From Brasenia schreberi (taxonomy: Eukaryota; Streptophyta; Magnoliopsida; Nymphaeales; Cabombaceae), in NCBI GenBank assembly GCA_036023115.1, contig JAYKKT010000079.1, forward strand, positions 8,590,001 through 8,654,000: DNA of 64,000 nucleotides. The letters are read 5' to 3'. The notes beneath the pieces are model-generated. The model did not search any database. It saw only the letters and a list, made by a program, of their open reading frames with translations, and was not told where the DNA came from. Positions 50,725-62,256 of the stretch are shown here, in pieces (the first letter of the stretch is position 1; each line of letters opens with the position of its first letter). The position numbers and the translations under genes were made by a program.

Positions 50725-51115
50725 TGTTACGTTGTGGCCATTCTCGGCAACCCAGCACGGTAACAGCTAGATTGGCTATCCAGACCGTTACCGTATCTGG
50801 AGTTGGAGATAGAATAGCCATAAGATCCGGACCGTTACTGGAAAACACAGTAATAGTCTGGATATGGATGCTCCGGATGAGGGAAGCCCAGCAGGATAAT
50901 CGGGAGATGTGGAGCACGCACTGCTCTATAAATTAGAGCAGTGCATACAGCGAAAGAACTCTCGAGAAAAACTGAAAGTCTCCCTAGAAGATTTCGTTGT
51001 GAAGAAACCTCAAACCAGAAAACATACTTACCATTTCTGCTATAGGCGTACCTAGAAGGGCTTGACGGAGGATAACCAGAAGCTCGCAATCAGTCGGATT
51101 TCGGCAAGCAGAATG
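50725..51115 (+). mobile_element. 3' LTR of the copia element (right end uncertain)
   Basis: CCAAGTGAGAGATGTTACG at about 50714 fits the usual copia junction (GTGGGAGA then TG of the LTR), placing the LTR start at 50725. The TATA-containing palindrome at 50918-50944 lies within it. Without a second LTR the right end cannot be fixed. Confidence 0.6.
50918..50944. promoter_or_regulatory. TATA box inside a perfect 11-bp palindrome
   Basis: GCACTGCTCTA (50918-50928), loop TAAAT, then TAGAGCAGTGC (50934-50944). The arms are exact reverse complements, and the CTATAAATTAG in the middle is a TATA-type core promoter element. Confidence 0.8.
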
Positions 51116-51989
51116 CATAAAAAACAAGCCGCCTTAGATTTATGATACAAATGGGAGTGTTCCAAAACATGTTGGACGAGTGCGACTTGGCCAATCTTAG
51201 ATAGCCTTCCACCTGGTTGAATGGACATATCGATTCACAAAACGTGAAGGTGTGTCTACTTCGATTTATTGCTAACTCGCTTGAACAAAGTCAGTGACTC
51301 ATATCCATCCTTTGCATTAGGATCATCTCCCACTTGAAGTAAATATAGAACCACTGAGAAACCATTAAGACTCATAGCATGGACCAAGGGTTTTTGGTTC
51401 TGAACACATGTGGGCCCACAATTAGAATGTTAGCAAATCATCAAGGAATGTTGGATAGAAACCTTCAGGGCACCTTGCAGAAGATGGAAGACATGAGCAT
51501 GCCTTGAAAAGGTGGAACTATGAATCCCTTGGACATGTTGGCAAAGCAATATGTACCATTTAGACGAAGATACTAAGGTTGGAGAACGTCATGCTAATAT
51601 AAAAGGATGTTGTAAAGCTACTAAGTCAAAAGAAAGAATTCATGGATCACCTAGTCTGGGAACATGAGAGATAAAATTCAAAATAAGTAGGGGATAGCCC
51701 ACCATCACCAAAACACTAGCCAGCCAACTAAGATTGATGAGAAAGGCATGCCTGAATCAGTTCGATGAAGAATATGTGAGCGTGAAGTTTTTTCACGAGT
51801 AGAAAAAGAACAGGATAGATAAAATTCAAAGTAAGTAGGGGATAGCTGATCATCACAAATTAATTTTAGCAATTTTTTAGTACTAGCCAGCCAACTAAGA
51901 TTGATGAGGCATTCAGGGCCTACAAAGGCGTCTTACAGACCATAGTTAACTTTTCCTATCACACCTTACACAAGACTGGAAACAAAGAA
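51116..51989. other. Possible upstream part of an L1 LINE, unrecognised
   Basis: Two related segments, GATAAAATTCAAA(A/G)TAAGTAGGGGATAGC and ACTAGCCAGCCAACTAAGATTGATGAG, occur at 51670-51740 and again at 51815-51907, a local duplication. No domain was recognised. Confidence 0.4.
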
Positions 51990-53660
51990 GCTATAAATCA
52001 TAGGCGGTCACGAAGGCCCCAAGGCTTGATGGTCGTCCAGTTTTATTCTACGAAAGATATTGGCGCATAGTAGGAGATAAGGTCTTCCCAGGAATGCTTG
52101 ATCTGCTCAATATAGGAGGCATTCTTGAAGAGGTAAATCACACTTATATCACTCTTTTTACTAGGATGCACTCCTTAGAAGTGTGAATCATTATAGGCAC
52201 ACAACACTTCGTAATATGTTTTATATGATTTTAGGATAAAGATTTCTAGTGTCATCAATCCGAAAAATGGATTAGAATCCTTATGTTATGTGTGTCATCT
52301 TTCTCTTGTTCAATTTTGATTAATTGCAACAATTGAACCTAATAGGTGTTTGAGGCAGGGTGATCCCCTCTCTCTTTATATGTTTATTCCCTGTGCGGAG
52401 GCGGAACACCACTTAAGAGGGTAGCTTGTGAGAATAATTTCGTGGGCCTTATGCCTTATAGGTGTTTGAGGCAGGGTGATCCCCTCTCTTTAACATAATA
52501 GGTGTTTGGTCATTATGTTCAGTGAATGTGTCATGTATGTTAAACATGATACTAAGAAGAGAATCGGGGTGTCAGTTGAAGCATATTCTGAGAAGTATTT
52601 GGATCCTCCCATGATGGTGAGGAAATCAAAAGATGGATATGTGCAGTCTATAAAAGGAAGTGCGTGGCGAAAACTAAGTGGGTACAAATTAAAAATGCTG
52701 TGGCGGTGGGAAAGAGGTCCTTTTAAAATCGGTGGTTCAAGGTATGCATGCACATGCAATGTCATTTTCAAGATACCTCTTTCCTTTTGTGATAAAATTG
52801 ATTAATTAGCTTGTAAAGTTCGGTGGGGAATCGAGGAAAATACACTGAATAGATTGGAACAAACTTTGTTTGGCGAAAAGAAAGGGAGGAATGGATTTTC
52901 ACAATATGAATACCTTGAACTTGCACTTTTAGCAAAACAATTATGGAGACTATTGAGCTCCCAACACACTATAGTACGGAGGTTCTGAAAGCCAAATATT
53001 ACCCCACTAAGCATCTCCTAAATGCCCATATGGGAAGACATTCTTCTTTCACATGGAGGAGTATAGTAGCTGGCCTGGAGGTGTTGAAGTTGGGTTGCCT
53101 CTGAAGAGTCGGTAATGGAATGCTGATTAAGATTTGGGGTATGCCTTGCTCCTAAGAGTATCAGTATTCGCGGCTCGCAGAACCCCGCATGCTTAAGAGG
53201 ACAGGGTATGGGTATCTCAACTCTCATCGACTCAAATGGGAGGTTGCGTACAGGAAACGTTTTGCAGGATTTCTCGGTTGAGGATCAAACATCGATATTA
53301 AGCCTGCCACTTCCCCCCCAACAGCACAAGAAGATTAAGTATTCTGGTACTTCGGTAAGAGAAGAATTTACGGTTAAGAAGGCACACAAGTTAGTTTGGT
53401 CAAAGAAGGTGGAGGAGAAAGCCACGGCAGGAGCACAAGGATGCCATACTTATTCAAAACTGAGGGAGAAAAAAGAAAACAGAGCAGTGGTGGTCTAGAA
53501 TATGGAAGCTCCGAGTGCCACCTAAATTAAGATGCTTTGTATGGAGATTAAGTATGCAGGAAGTTCCTACAATTGAGAGACTCGGGACAAAGGGATCAGA
53601 CCTAGACAGAAGCTGCTACCTCTGAGATGGAACAGAAGTGGAATAACTAAAGCATGCATG
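51990..53660 (+). pseudogene. L1-clade LINE, decayed RT to zinc-binding C-terminus
   Basis: Across frames the plus strand gives, in order: RPQGLDGRPVLFYERYWRIV and LNIGGILEEVNHTYITL (52000-52160; L1 KAPGPDG...IN.TFI.LIPK), RCLRQGDPLSLYMF (about 52345), WRKLSGYKLKML (about 52660), IFKIPLSFCDKID (about 52762), and a C-terminal block with WWSRIWKLRVPPKLRCFVWR near 53488-53550. The last is the zf-RVT-type region of plant L1 elements. The YADD box is lost and stops are frequent. Confidence 0.82.
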
Positions 53661-54124
53661 CTTTAAATGCTCATCACTAAGACCAACAGGATCAATTTTT
53701 TCACTCCAACAATCTGAATACAGATCAGCTGACTATCATGGTATTGCTCTGTTATCATGTTTGGAAGGAAAATAAGCTGGTTGGGTGGAAGAGCAAGCTT
53801 TATATGTCAGGTTACATAGGGCAGTGAGACATCACCCAATTTTGAACCCGCAGGTTCCGTGGATTCTCGCTTGACAAGCCTAATCACCCATACAAGAACA
53901 CAAGATGGACTCCTAGAGCCTCTTCAAGTACAAGGACATTTGCTTTCAGTGTGGTTCTTTTAAGCACTAATATATTTGATATATATTATTAATACAAATA
54001 TATGATTACAGTGCAAAATGAACCCATGTTGAAAGCAAAAGATGAGAGACAAACATTGATGTTCTAATCAAACAAAAACACTGTAAAGTAATTAACCAAA
54101 GGGCTATCCCCTTGATAATTATAA
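53661..54124. other. LINE 3' remnant and 3' flank of the DHHC gene
   Basis: A fragment near 53750-53800 reads YHVWKENKLVGWKS, probably the L1 tail. The rest is likely the 3' untranslated region and flank of the minus-strand acyltransferase gene. Confidence 0.4.
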
Positions 54125-57100
54125 TTATGCCCTGAACTCCAATTCCACCTCTCTGAAGCCTTCACCATTAAACCTTTCCGATGGGATAGGGCCCTGCAGA
54201 GCACTCTTATCCGTTCCCTGCTTCTCAGCATTCCCACCTTCCTCAGCTGTCTCCGTCCCTGGGAGACTTCTTGCCAGCATCCTCTCGGAAACTTCATGGG
54301 CAGGAAACCGCCAGGGCTGAACTTCGGCACGGAAGTCAACTCTTCTTGGTGGCAGTTTAGCAAACAGAATCTCCTTGATGTTATTCAACATCCCTTGGTG
54401 ATAAGGATTTTTGGTGCCTATGTATCGTCCCCTGAAGTTCTCATATGAAGTCTGAAAACAGAGAATTCCCAAGATTAGTGTGCTTAGATTGCTAAGAGTT
54501 GATTATGTGGAAATGCCAAGGAACGTGCAAAAAGCTCTCCCTGTGTCTGTATATACGCAAAACACACACAGAGAGATCGGTGTTAAGGCGCAGATGGTTT
54601 TGAGGAGTGGGCTTATTGCGGTTTCTTCCTTTTTCTGTGAGACCATCCAATTTTTCTAACCCTTACGAAACCTAGTCCTGTGTTAGAATAAAAATGATTC
54701 AACAGTGAATTTCTGTGAATTCAAGGATGAACGGTTAAACCTTCAAAAAAGCTGCAGTAAGCAAACAAAAACTGAGTTGCGACCAGCGTGGTTGTCATGA
54801 TCCTGAGTTTGATCCTAAAATCCTGCAACCTCGACTGGAATTGCCAAATCCTGAGTGAAAGACCCTATCATGTAAAATCTGAGTGTGATCTCCATCTTAG
54901 CCTCAAGATATTAAGGATCTTGCAAGTGAGAGAGTCCCATCATACAACACGTACATATGAATTTCATGAAGCAAATTATCAATTTTGCATATTAGGCAGC
55001 AATAAGAGAAAAATCATCTTAAAAGATATGTATGAATTATATGATTTCAATAAATTATATGTTTACATACATATAAATTTCTAAAAGAAAATAAAGATAC
55101 TATTGGACCTTTGAGATTCAGATTCAACCCCATATTCCTCTATCCTTTGGAACCTCATGCAATCTTAGGTAGTATCTATGATCTTGTCAACCTTTGTGAT
55201 GAGAGCATAAATATTGATGAAGACAGGTATATTCTCCAATCTGTCCTCTAAAAGTTTTCATGTTTTAATTCTTAAGACAAATGTTGGTCAATTTTCCACT
55301 TTCAGACGAAATCTTTTATGTGTCTGGCATGTATAGCTTGCTCAAACAACTCGGTCAATGGGTTTTGATAGTGTACTTCTTCTCCAAATTCACTTATTCA
55401 TCTTATTGAAAAAATGCATGTATCTTAGTGATATTTGTACGATTAAAGAAGATACCAAAGGTGTGGTCGTAGTTGTGAAAATTAAGAACCAAAAGTTTGG
55501 TAATTTACTTGAGTTTAAGTGAAAAGGTTAGCTACCAGAAGTTCGTGAACCTAAGATGGTAAACATAATCTGACAAACCTAAGGTGACTAAACTTGAATT
55601 TCTCACAAATCTGGTAAAAGCATAATATCTAATAACTTCTTGATCCTTTACTGTTCGCAGTCTTAGTGGAGAAATCCCAATGACAAGACGTAACGCACTT
55701 GTTAAAGCTATAAGAGATTTTTCAAAGCCGTAAAAGATTGAGGAGCAATGACATTGTTTAAAGTTTTTCGAAAAGGTACAAGCCGAAATCCTTTTTCCCT
55801 GGCTTGTGAACTATTGACAAAGAACTTGTAGCTTGCGGCTGCCATAAATGCATTTCTGGTTTCCGGCGGGCTCTTTGGTCCAGATGAGCCAAAATAATGG
55901 TCTTAGAATGAAGTCAGCAAGGGTTATTTTTGCCTGTAGGCCATGAGTGAGTGGCTTATCAGATACGTGGAGATTTTCAAAGGGCTACTGAAGAATTGGC
56001 AATAACCGGAACACGGATAACTGTTGTGTCATTAACACAAGCATTGCCACCTGACACCGGTCATGAAATTTTACGGCAAAACACTAAACAACGGGGTGGA
56101 GAGCTAACCTGATTAGTAGAGATTAGGTATGTGTGGAAGGTGGTTAGCCCACCAAGGAACCATATTGCAATGAAGCTGAACAACATCAGCACCATAACCT
56201 CCGGCGCACGGCCCATCACATCAAAAAAACCGGTGCCTGATTCGGACATCTTCCGCTCTATTGCCCACCATGACAATGAGAAGATGTAGATGTAGAAGAG
56301 TAAAGCTGTTGCTATGAACATCACGTAGAACCTGTAGTTGTGCTGCAAATGTCAACCATAGAGAGTTGAGATCTCTCAGTATAGAAGAAAGAAAAGACAG
56401 CCTCAGAAGTGTTCAAAGGAAAATATGGAACATCATCTTATTATCTCGAGTTATGTACTAACATCACACCAGATAGAGCACAGTGGTGTGTGAGGAGTCA
56501 TGTAGCCAACCGACTAAGTTTGGCAGGAGAAGACTTTGTTTGGGAAAGTGGAGCCTCATAGCTGTATGAGGATTATGTGGTATCATTTCGGATCTAGATC
56601 CATAGTTAGAATGGAGATTCGCATTTACTGTTCCGGATCTACACATGGACTGACCCTTCTTTACCAGAAGACGGGAATTAGTTGAGCCTTGATGAGTGTT
56701 ACGTGTTGTTACTTACTAGTCCAACGCACTGGCCGATCCAAACGCAATGGTGGTCAAACTTGTCGACGCAGTTGTCACAAATAGCACAGTGGCAACTCCG
56801 GGGCGGCCGGAACAATTTGCATATCCGGCAGTACTTCCTCTTTACAAGGACTCCATGGATGCTGACTCTCCTGCTTCTTGAAACGTCTTCTTCCAATGAG
56901 GTTTCTTCACTCCGAGGGATGATGCCTGGGTCGCTACCACTGACCATCGCCAGACTAACAAGGACCTGAAATTTGTGGACCACCGCAGATACTTAATTTA
57001 TGTATGTCCATTCACTAATACATGTTTCTGTGTGTGAGAGAGAGAAAGAGAGATGCGTTTTGTATATACATACAAGCACTGTCAATATGACAGAAAATAC

Positions 57101-57634
57101 AACTGGGAGGGTGTTTCCAACGCATGTGCAGAAGACCCACTCCGAAATGGTGATGGCAAGAGTGGTGAAAATGAAGCCTCTCGGATCCGGACCACACACC
57201 AAGCGCCCCCCGAAGAAAAATACCTGATGTCATGATCAAAACCAAATCAAACTTCGTTCTAAGCAAACACTGCTAGCATTTAGAAACCCCGGCTCATGAT
57301 TTAAGCCATTTTGATCCAAACAAAAGCGACTCCGACGAGATAAAGTTGTGATGTGGTCAGGGGGATTGCATCTTGTTTGCACCATTCTGCCACGAACCAA
57401 TGAACGCACAGGCTCCGAGATTCATTTCTAACTAAACAAGAGAAAAAAGGAAATGAAATGGCTTACGTTTTGCCCAGGCCAAACTTGGTATGTTCTCAGA
57501 GGCTCGACACCATCAGCAAATGATAGAGAGGACAATCGACGTGACGCTTTCGGATCTTGATGTCCACTTGCCTGTGGCTCCATGGCTGCCCCCATCCCAC
57601 AAGGCGCTCCATCCCTCGCTGTCACGGAAGCCAT
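54125..57634 (-). CDS. DHHC-type protein S-acyltransferase (palmitoyltransferase), 5 exons, 375 aa
   Basis: It transfers palmitate to cysteines of target proteins at an endomembrane or the plasma membrane. The exons (minus strand) are 57634-57467, 57223-57074, 56965-56717, 56342-56109 and 54451-54125. All four introns are GT-AG and phase 0, giving 56+50+83+78+108 residues. Features in order: N-terminal RTYQVWPGQN and FFFGGRLVCGPDPRG; membrane segments around residues 70-90 and 95-115; the DPG motif (SGSDPGIIPR); a Cys-rich domain CRICKLFRPPRSCHCAICDNC with the catalytic DHHC in KFDHHCVWIGQCVG; two more membrane segments (FYVMFIATALLFYIYIF and VMVLMLFSFIAIWFLGG); and TSYENFR, a TTxE-type motif with Ser at position 2. 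Intron 4 is 1.66 kb. The start ATG has no in-frame upstream alternative that I can support. Which Arabidopsis PAT it matches is unclear. Confidence 0.94.
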
Positions 57635-58059
57635 GAAGAAGTGCGTCGGGAGATGCCAACCGTTTTTGTTTTTTACGCTTCGCCAAAGGGCACGACACGA
57701 GACGCTTCGCGATAGAAAAGACCAATGAAAAGGTGAAGATGGTTGTTGGTTCGGGCTGAGAATCGATGCCTTCAGTTAAAGTCCACACCCGATTTCGTCC
57801 ATCCGTCGCCACTGAATTGGACCCACAGAGGGCGTGGATATGGAGAAGCTGAGTGATCGAGGGGTCTCAGGCTCGGGGTGAGCAAATAGATCTACTCCTT
57901 TCATACTAGACCCGGATACTAATGGTTGCATCTTAGATCCACATCAGAATGAACCAGAAAGATGAATATCAATTTGGGTAGACACCGGATTATGTCGCTC
58001 ACTTATTCGATGTGAATGTGATGAAGCATTTTGGAGTGTTGAAGAGCATCATGTTTTAC
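57635..58059. other. Upstream region of the DHHC gene
   Basis: This is the presumed 5' leader and promoter (minus strand). It is more GC-rich than the neighbouring intergenic DNA. No clear TATA box was identified. Confidence 0.4.
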
Positions 58060-58262
58060 TTCTACCTTTTGGAGAGAGTTTTTTCTTAAGATAGGATTCA
58101 AACTTAACTTTTTTTATGGCGAATCACCCGCAGACCGACAGGCAAACCGAACTTATTAATGTGTTCCTAAAGAAATACCTTACACACTATGTTCTTAAGA
58201 GTCAAAAGAATTGGGTAAATCTCTTGGAGACGGCTCAATTTTCACATAACCCAATCATGGGC
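58060..58262 (+). pseudogene. Ty3/gypsy integrase scrap
   Basis: Starting at about 58115 one frame reads MANHPQTDRQTELINVFLKK and continues YLTHYVLKSQKNWVNLLETA. It matches the gypsy integrase core end (YHPQTDGQTERVN...YL, W...L..AEFAYN), including the catalytic Glu (QTE). A frameshift separates it from FKLNFF just upstream. No other part of the element is present. Confidence 0.82.
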
Positions 58263-58434
58263 CGATGATAGTGGCCTTGTTGCAGTTAAAAAGTTGAAAG
58301 ATTAACGACAAGAAACATCCTACGGTTAATCCAACACTCAACTGGTAAATATTATTTATTAACACGCGGTTTGAAACCGTTTGTTCCGGTTCCACGAGTT
58401 TCGGTTACCGTTAGTTCATCGTACCAGCTTATGT
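58263..58434. other. Spacer with GGTTCCG words
   Basis: Contains GGTTTGAAACCGTTTGTTCCGG near 58373, which resembles the hAT-like repeats elsewhere in the window. Confidence 0.3.
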
Positions 58435-58840
58435 GTTTTGGGTGTCTTGATTGATTGCAGGTGATTCAGAGGTCCCGCGTACATGTGTATGTATGAGTGG
58501 GGTCATTGTTTGGGTCGAGTTGGATCCATTAGGAGTATTGGTTCTTGGTCATATAGTGTAGGAGTCCAATAAGTAGTTGGGCTGGACCCACTCCATACTA
58601 AGAACCATGTAACCAGTTCTCACTCTATATAAAGAAACTGGCTACACTAGATTAGGGGTTCGTTCATTGAGTCTTGAGTAAGGTGGAGTCCGTGACTCCC
58701 TTCCTAGTCACCCTTGGAGGGCATAGCCGAGCAACATACGTCTAAAGCTGGGCGGTGCTGCGGGGTTGTCACATGGACTCCTCTCTTTGGTACTTTCTAA
58801 TGACCAGGCATTGATGAATAAAGAGACCTTCGTTGAGGCT
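58435..58840 (+). promoter_or_regulatory. Promoter-like or LTR-like segment
   Basis: CTCTATATAAAGAAACTGG at about 58622 is a good TATA context, followed by a 150-base leader-like stretch without long open frames. It could be an LTR of a retroelement related to the integrase scrap, but I found no second copy or boundary. Confidence 0.3.
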
Positions 58841-60139
58841 TGATTATTCTTTGGTGTTTATCATTTACATTATTTTGAAAGGTATGTGGGTTTATGCTTC
58901 CATTATATTGTTAAAAATACCTAGTATACACATTCATGGATTATTGAAGGGTTGGTTAGTGCGAGTCACCAGAACTCGCATGGTGACATCACATACCATA
59001 TTAATTAGTGGATATGGATGCATGTTGTGTCCCTTTACTCAAACTTGTAGATTTGGTTCAGTCCTTTATCAGTTCTATTTCAAGTTGGCTTGGATCGAGC
59101 CCATAGGAGCCTAGGACACAAATTTCCAGCGCCAACTGAACTCCAATTTCGACATGGTTTGAACCATTAAAGTCATTGTTGAATATCCTTTAGAATGTTT
59201 TTCGTTTAGTGATCAATCTAAGAGGGGTTTAGCACCGAGAGAGATAGCAGACGGTAGGGATCTTTGACGCCCACTTGCAGGTGCCCAGTGAAATTCCTAG
59301 GGTTGTGCATTCACGTATAAATTAGGCTTCCGCCTTCCACTGTAAGGAAAAAGAAAAAAAACAAAGGGGGTTTAGTTGGGAATGCTGATCTGGATTCATT
59401 TTAGCAATTTTTGGAGTCATTTGTATCCGAACTCAGATGCGATTTGAATTGTTTGCGTTTGCTAAGTAGATTTCAATATTGTGTTGTTCTTGTGATTGCT
59501 TTATTCTAATATTAAGTGACTTGTTGATTTTGAATGTGGACCTTGGTTTGCAAAAGTGGATCCAAACTTTGTAGGTTATGTGGTTATAAGTGCGAGTATA
59601 TTTCTAACGAAATTTATAAATGCTTTGATGAACTGCTAGCTAGTCTATTCATGATATTTATTGAGAATTGTTTAAAACTATGCATGTCTTATGCGACTCC
59701 AATATTTCTGTATGTTGGTGATTGTGTTGATGTCTTGAGTTGATTGAAACCAATAATCATGAAAATCATACGAAAACTATTGATAAAATACATATATGGT
59801 TGTTTTGAGTTGCAATATCAATTTGTATCTGTTAAATGAAAAAGAAAGGGGCTTGAAAAATTAATTGTGTCAATATACTATCTATGTGCATTGTCATGAT
59901 CTTTAAAGACTTGTAAGCCCTGGAGCATTATGGACTAGGGCAAATATAATGTGTGTTTTCAGATAATCTACTACAAGAGCCAGCTTATCAATATACTATC
60001 TATTTGAATCTCATATATGGAAAAAAAATTGTGTAAATTTAACATCTCACATATCAAGGTTGTGTGTCACCTCGAATGGGTCAAGGCGAAGTTCAACCTG
60101 GGTGGTACCCCAAGGGCACTTGGCCTACTTAAAAGCCTA
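58841..60139. other. Intergenic, nothing recognised
   Basis: The 93-codon frame at 58833-59114 and the 69-codon frame at 59534-59743 have no similarity I recognise. Confidence 0.4.
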
Positions 60140-60260
60140 CTCCATGGTCATTGTTGGTTCTGGTTTTTCAAAACCGTGAAATGGAGCTGAACCGGATCCA
60201 AAACCAACTTCTATTAAGATTTTATAAGCACCTGTCCGAATCTGGTTCCGTAAACAAAGG
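60140..60260. repeat. Third GGTTCCG-type repeat, hAT/MITE-like
   Basis: Contains GGTTCTGGTTTTTCAAAACCG, GAACCGGATCC and CTGGTTCCGT within 120 bases, like the elements at 24359 and 27409. Confidence 0.35.
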
Positions 60261-62256
60261 ATCAAAAGGTTGAAATTTTCTAAAACAGAACTTTACCAAA
60301 CTAGGGGTTGTCCCCAGTTCGTATTGTTAAGAGTTTACTTGAAAATTTGGGAAGTGCCCCAAAAGAATCAGCGATCATCAAAGTCAGTCATATGTTATGA
60401 ATAACAACCATGCGGGATTGGATGATTAAACATGCATATACATTTGCCCTCGAATACATTTTCAATTTTTGGCTAAGTTTCCTGTTCATGTATATCTACA
60501 TTTGGGCTCAAAGCTAATTCCCATCTTAGTTGTAGCGTCCTTCAAACTTCGTCATAAAATTGATTGAGTACTCCACTGAGCCACAACAAAACATAGTGCA
60601 GTTTAAATGCAATAGTAAATTTACCGGTGAAGTCTCAAGGCACTCGCAAAGTAAAGTGACCATAGCTGCACTTGCAAAAGCAAACTTTATTTAAAATGTC
60701 ATGGTGAGATGAGTGGTCTAATCATAAGTGACAAGCGTGTTTTGTTGGCGGTGGCATTGATGGCATATATAACCCGTCAAAATCTACATGAAGCCAAGGT
60801 TAAACTTGTGCTGCACTTGTATTTATTTATCAATGTTTGAATACCAGTTTTGGCACCGATAGAAGTATAACCTGGGCGTTCCTCAAGTTTCAGCATTTCA
60901 GATGTAGGTGTGTGTCTAATAATCATCAGTTGTCACTACCGTTATGTCGTGCCTCCGGGGTTTCTTAAAAAGGCACGTCTTCGTGTGTAAAATACAGCAC
61001 CATCAGAATTCCAATTTGAATTCGACTATGGGCCTCAGATTTTGGGGAGTTGGTCTGTCTTCTACACGACGAAATGGTGGTGCATTGTCTTCTTCCATGT
61101 CCATTCGCCAGTTTGGATGGGGACATTCTCTATGATAATCAGCCTCATCCTCAATTGGATTATCTCTATTGAAGAGTGGTAGTGGACCGTTCATGATCAG
61201 ATTAAGGATCAGCAGAATGGTAAGATTACCACATTACGCTTTGGTGTCATGGCGTATTTCATGCACGAGGAACTCAGCAGCATGGATACACAATTGGCCG
61301 ATGAATATAAGATATCTCAATTGCCTGCCGTTTTATTGTTGCAAGTTAATTAATGGACCTTAATGATGTATTGCTGGGGAACTCCCCCTGTTCACGCTTA
61401 GCTTTGTTTACATATATCGTTTCACGTTAGTAATGAGATCATCCATCTTCGGTGGAAAAGAAAAAGCAGGCGGGCTATTACCAAAGAGGTAGGTTGCAGG
61501 ACCATTCACCCCTTGCAAGATAGAGAAGAGAAACCGAAAGGATAGGCATGCAACTGACAGAATCTAACTTCACATAAACCGGATGCAAGAAGAATGTTTA
61601 AATGGTACCCTGTGGACCTCGTAGTGCATGAAACAAGGCCCCAGTAAACCTGGTTTTCTGACACTCAAAACGTTCGATAAACCATTCTATTTAGCTAACT
61701 GTCAATGCCCACAAACGGTCACCTTGAAACTCAGTATCCTTGCACAACCGTACGGTTTGGGAGAAGAGTAACGGTAAGAACTCGGGTTAGGTCCAGCAAT
61801 TGCCTCAAGATTCAGCTGCTAGTAGTTGTCTGATATCAATCAAGATTTTTCCGTTTTACCGTAATAAATGCAGCAAAAACATCTTCCGCGCAGGGAAGGT
61901 AAAACCCCAGACAGCTTTTGAATTATCGAATGCAAAAATGAATTGAAGAGAATGCAAACTTAAATTTTTCAGAAAAAGAGGAGAGAAACAGCAGCGGTTG
62001 GGCATGTAGATCATCCTCCCCGCCCATTCAGCAGGCCACAGATGCTCTTCCATTACTGTGGTGCTCAGGGTGCACGCCCTATCGGAACAACCAATTTCCA
62101 GCAGCATCAGACTTCCTCGGTAGGTGACTAGATCTAGTAGAGGAGGAAACCATTGGTTATAAGTTCCAAAATGAACGAAGCATAAAGCCAAAGAGAAGCT
62201 TACAGAAAGTGCTAGGGGACCAAAATACCAGGTGAGGCAACTTCGCAAGCTGGAGG
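60261..62256. other. Intergenic, including the 3' flank of the AXR1 gene
   Basis: A 64-codon minus-strand frame at 61003-61194 (with ECPHPNWRMDMEEDNAPPF) has balanced composition but no family I can name. 61860-62256 is probably the 3' untranslated region of the minus-strand AXR1 gene, and the 130-codon frame there is not a separate gene. Confidence 0.45.

Noticed and set aside
56682..56969. 95-codon plus-strand frame
   Set aside because: It is the antisense shadow of the DHHC gene's third exon, which contains the catalytic domain.
61856..62248. 130-codon minus-strand frame with Leu/Phe-rich sequence as a separate gene
   Set aside because: It starts just after the AXR1 stop codon and lacks similarity. 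It is most likely 3' untranslated sequence.
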